Source of the DNA: Terriglobia bacterium
Lineage (GTDB): Bacteria > Acidobacteriota > Terriglobia > UBA7540
Assembly (NCBI GenBank): GCA_022866195.1
Contig: JALHUF010000372.1
Location: 1 to 5,173 of the forward strand
Direction of reading: 5' to 3'
Length of the DNA stretch: 5,173 nt
The position numbers and the translations under genes were made by a program. The notes beneath the pieces are model-generated. The model made no database searches. It saw only the letters and a list, made by a program, of their open reading frames with translations, and was not told where the DNA came from. Positions 4,839 to 5,173 of this stretch are shown in pieces (position 1 is the first letter of the stretch; each line of letters opens with the position of its first letter).

Positions 4839-4858
4839 CGTCGAGGAATAGGCCAGTG

Positions 4859-5173
4859 CTACCTCTGCTTGCTCCTGGTCTCCGCAGCCGCTGTGGTGGC
4901 GGTACTCGAGCAAGGCAGCACATACTCTGGGTAGTACATCAACACCCACGGAAGCTGGCTTAGAACTGGTTGGGTCAATCCGACGGCAAGCCCTGGACCC
5001 ACAGAGTCGAGTTGCAGGGCATAATACTTGGTCACCTCCTCATACATCATTTCCCCTTTGTTCTTGAGCTCCTCCAGGCGGTCGTCCGTGAGTCTATACT
5101 GTTTGCCTTGCTGGGTATCCTCGAGGACAGCGCGACCGCCGCTTCCTTCGCTAAGAACAAACGTCTGGTCGAG
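4859..5173 (-). CDS. C-terminal part of an unrecognised protein, cut by the right edge
   Basis: One minus-strand frame is open from the right edge to a TAG at 4859-4861, giving 104 residues; the other two frames there close quickly at their stops. I do not recognise the family. The first 40 residues look protein-like: TFVLSEGSGGRAVLEDTQQG and then KQYRLTDDRLEELKNKGE, a charged, probably helical stretch. Next come MMYEEVTKYYALQLDS and a moderately hydrophobic stretch GPGLAVGLTQPVLSQLPWVL, too proline-rich for a sure membrane helix. The tail CSSTATTAAAETRSKQR is low in complexity and might be read-through after a frameshift. A start at the internal ATGs near 5050 would give only 63 residues, but the open frame continues upstream without a stop, so a longer protein starting outside the window is more likely. 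It is the gene before the LolA-like gene, 222 bases away. Confidence 0.5.
   Translation of the reverse strand, partial: LDQTFVLSEGSGGRAVLEDTQQGKQYRLTDDRLEELKNKGEMMYEEVTKYYALQLDSVGPGLAVGLTQPVLSQLPWVLMYYPEYVLPCSSTATTAAAETRSKQR

Larger units (their letters stand above)
4637..4858. other. 222-base gap upstream of the LolA-like gene
   Basis: This gap separates the unrecognised right-edge gene from the LolA-like gene. It holds the Shine-Dalgarno at 4638-4644, a weak hairpin CGTAG/CTACG (4648-4666), a hairpin CGCGC/GCGCG (4708-4723), an imperfect tandem duplication (4771-4824) and a hairpin at 4823-4838. Several short minus-strand frames cross it, one ending as an ATGA overlap with the upstream ATG of the LolA-like gene, but their sequences are arginine-, glycine- and proline-rich and look non-coding. 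No convincing promoter box pair is seen. Confidence 0.55.

Noticed and set aside
4633..4923. Minus-strand frame of 96 codons with an ATGA overlap onto the upstream ATG of the LolA-like gene
   Set aside because: The overlap is suggestive of translational coupling, but the sequence is arginine-, glycine- and proline-rich, covers the tandem duplication and hairpins, overlaps a more protein-like frame, and has no recognisable family. The good Shine-Dalgarno for the ATG at 4630 makes coupling unnecessary.
4433..4963. Plus-strand open frame of 176 codons
   Set aside because: It crosses the LolA-like 5' end, the repeat-bearing gap and the right-edge gene; no recognisable domain or ribosome-binding site.

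Overview
The window reads as a GC-rich bacterial chromosome segment. My best guess is a soil Acidobacteriota-type genome. This rests on the gene types, the loose spacing of co-directional genes and the many short palindromic and low-complexity repeats between genes; no phylogenetic marker is present, so it is an inference. All six supported coding regions lie on the minus strand and so are read from the right edge to the left edge. There are no tRNA, rRNA, CRISPR, prophage or transposase genes.

In transcription order the layout is: (1) the C-terminal 104 residues of an unrecognised protein (4859-5173, cut by the right edge); (2) a secreted or membrane-anchored LolA-like lipoprotein-carrier-fold protein (3755-4630); (3) a secreted ComEC-type metallo-beta-lactamase-fold hydrolase (2382-3392); (4) a stand-alone class I glutamine-amidotransferase-like hydrolase of peptidase family C26 (1530-2285); (5) a macro-domain ADP-ribose-binding protein (849-1379); (6) a MidA/NDUFAF7-type SAM-dependent methyltransferase (1-773, cut by the left edge). 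The gaps of about 75-360 bases, and the lack of a shared pathway, argue against one tight operon. They look like a run of independent housekeeping or envelope genes: two act outside the cytoplasm (LolA-like, metallo-hydrolase) and three are cytoplasmic.

The less ordinary content is between the genes. Every one of the five gaps holds a small repeat or hairpin. Three hairpins at 1498-1522, 2311-2335 and 2357-2381 share one design: a 9-bp perfect stem of consensus CCAC(G/A)GCA(A/C) around an unconserved 7-base loop, with paired stem substitutions between copies. Two of them form a head-to-head 78-base element with ends GTAGCCAC/GTGGCTAC that supplies the stop codon of the metallo-hydrolase. The 362-base gap at 3393-3754 is a mosaic of further stem-loops and an AT-rich direct repeat. 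I see no new multi-gene system here; the candidate of most interest is this REP-like palindrome family.
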